DNA of 64,000 nucleotides from Rhizobium sp. 16-488-2b (lineage in GTDB: Bacteria > Pseudomonadota > Alphaproteobacteria > Rhizobiales > Rhizobiaceae): NCBI RefSeq assembly GCF_017741815.1, contig NZ_JAGHMF010000008.1, forward strand, positions 334,542-398,541, written 5' to 3'. Positions 63,225-64,000 of this stretch are shown one piece after another (the first letter of the stretch is position 1; the number at the start of each line of letters is the position of its first letter). The translations under genes and the position numbers were made by a program. Under the pieces are notes generated by a model. That model saw only the letters and a program-made list of their open reading frames with translations, had not been told where the DNA came from and did not search any database.

Positions 63225-63584
63225 ATGAAGCTTGGAGATGTACTCGTCCTCGAAAACGAGCCTTTCATTGCGCTCGACATGGAAGACATGCTCAGGGGCT
63301 ACGGCGCATCTTCAGTAACCTCTTTCGACACCCAAGCGGAGGCGTTGATATGGCTGGCGTCCAACAAGCCCCAAGTCGCGGTTGTCGATCCAAGATTGAA
63401 CGACGGTCTCTGTATCGATGTCGTAGCAGCACTGTCCGACGCAAACGTGCCCTTCGTCGTCTATTCCGGCGCCGAAGTCGACGATGAGGCAAGGCACGCA
63501 TTTGACAAAGGTATGTGGCTCGGAAAGCCGGCTGTTCCCGAGTTGCTTGAGGAGACATTGGCTCGGTTGCTCGCCACGGACTGA
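63225..63584 (+). CDS. Single-domain response regulator (CheY-like), paralogue 2
   Basis: 119 residues from ATG 63225. Acidic residue in VLENEPFIALDMEDML, phospho-Asp in VAVVDPRLNDG, VVYSGAEVDDE and Lys in LGKPAVPE. Same family as 47191-47580, which has a similar layout. No output domain. A ribosome site AGGGGAG lies before it. Confidence 0.84.
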   Translation: MKLGDVLVLENEPFIALDMEDMLRGYGASSVTSFDTQAEALIWLASNKPQVAVVDPRLNDGLCIDVVAALSDANVPFVVYSGAEVDDEARHAFDKGMWLGKPAVPELLEETLARLLATD

Positions 63585-63773
63585 ACGTTAAAGCCTCTGG
63601 ACACGCCGAACTAACCAACCTTTCGAACCGGAGCGGATCCGACGAGCTTACCTCTCCCATTTTCTGTTGGTCGAACTCGATGAGGGACTCGGGCGGCAGT
63701 GTCGCTATTTTTATTACAGGATAAGTCTGCGAGCCGACAGGTCTCATGTTTATTGTGTTTTTGGAAGGGATTT

Positions 63774-63840
63774 TGGTTGCGTTGTCAGGCTTAGACCCTG
63801 CGGCCTTCAGGTTATGGTCCGCAGGACGAGGAGCTACCAT
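63774..63840 (-). pseudogene. Degenerate tRNA-fMet copy
   Basis: Aligns without gaps to the tRNA at 63903 from its 3' end for about 43 bases: the first eight and a 20-base block (63797-63816, including the CAT anticodon) are identical. The remaining 5' half is disrupted. Acceptor pairing is destroyed, so it cannot be functional. Confidence 0.65.
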
Positions 63841-63845
63841 CGCCA

Positions 63846-63864
63846 GGGAAGATGAAGTCTTCCC
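63846..63864. other. Hairpin between tRNA and pseudo-tRNA
   Basis: 7-base perfect stem GGGAAGA / TCTTCCC with loop TGAAG. Could end transcription of the rRNA operon, but no T tract is present on either side. Confidence 0.35.
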
Positions 63865-63902
63865 GCCAGCGATAGTGTTGAGGTTCTGGGGAGATAAGGA
63901 TT

Positions 63903-63979
<77 letters not shown>

Positions 63980-64000
63980 CCAGCGTAAATCCCTTTGGGA

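Larger units (their letters stand above)
63585..63902. other. Spacer between receiver gene and tRNA, with tRNA-like remnant
   Basis: 318 bases. It holds the degenerate tRNA copy at 63774 and a hairpin at 63846-63864 (GGGAAGA / TCTTCCC, 5-base loop). No credible gene. Confidence 0.5.

Overview
The window looks like a piece of a Rhizobiaceae-type alphaproteobacterial replicon. The evidence is high GC, many ABC sugar-uptake systems, small alphaproteobacterial families (DUF982, DUF6894, DUF992, PRC-barrel, MXKDX repeat), an EcfG-like sigma factor with GGAAC-N16-nGTT promoters, and a minus-strand initiator tRNA-Met at the right edge. In rhizobia that tRNA normally closes an rRNA operon, so an rrn operon probably lies just beyond base 64000. 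No species is claimed. Products are assigned by reading translations and motifs, not by database search.

Layout. 1-2041: the distal part of a ribose-type sugar ABC transporter (partial permease, ATPase), followed upstream by a 630-base region with a likely operator and a decayed regulator fragment. 2673-8683: a secreted lipase-like hydrolase, a cluster of small secreted proteins (two with Cys-rich CPPGYW/GPWGHC repeats, one DUF992, one Tat-exported), an MliC-type lysozyme inhibitor, a membrane protein and a LuxR-type regulator. 9121-24182: a large carbohydrate-catabolic locus built of two divergent operons. The minus operon encodes ABC uptake, an FGGY kinase, a HAD phosphatase, two SDRs and a GldA-like dehydrogenase. 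The plus operon encodes a cupin-type phosphoglucose isomerase, a KDPG aldolase, an AroE-like dehydrogenase, a D-2-hydroxyacid dehydrogenase, an UlaG-like metallohydrolase and an RpiR regulator. Two TGTAR-N5-TTACA-like sites sit in the shared control region. A GlcD-type FAD dehydrogenase converges on the plus operon.

24317-29876: a MXKDX-repeat protein, an NMT1/SsuA-type ABC transporter, and a TctDE/QseBC-like two-component pair behind a shared bidirectional terminator. 30008-36052: a LacI-controlled module (2-hydroxyacid dehydrogenase, DUF2264, LacI, an orphan sugar-binding protein, ThuA-like) with one perfect and one near-perfect TGCAAATTTGCA operator. 36475-42975: a PaoABC-type molybdenum aldehyde oxidoreductase with an XdhC chaperone, a divergent TetR regulator with a clear palindromic operator, and a MocA-like cofactor nucleotidyltransferase. 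The regulator, enzyme and maturation genes are therefore together.

43190-63584: a dense stress and regulation region. It holds four Crp/Fnr paralogues (two paired with DUF6894 proteins), two single-domain receivers, an ECF sigma factor of the EcfG kind, general-stress proteins, a KaiC-like double ATPase translationally coupled to a hybrid histidine kinase, a YhdF-like SDR, a DUF763 protein and a sorbosone-dehydrogenase-like lipoprotein. About ten genes here are preceded by GGAAC-N16/17-nGTT boxes, so the region reads as a local general-stress regulon. 63774-63979: the initiator tRNA and, 129 bases away, a degenerate second copy of its 3' half.
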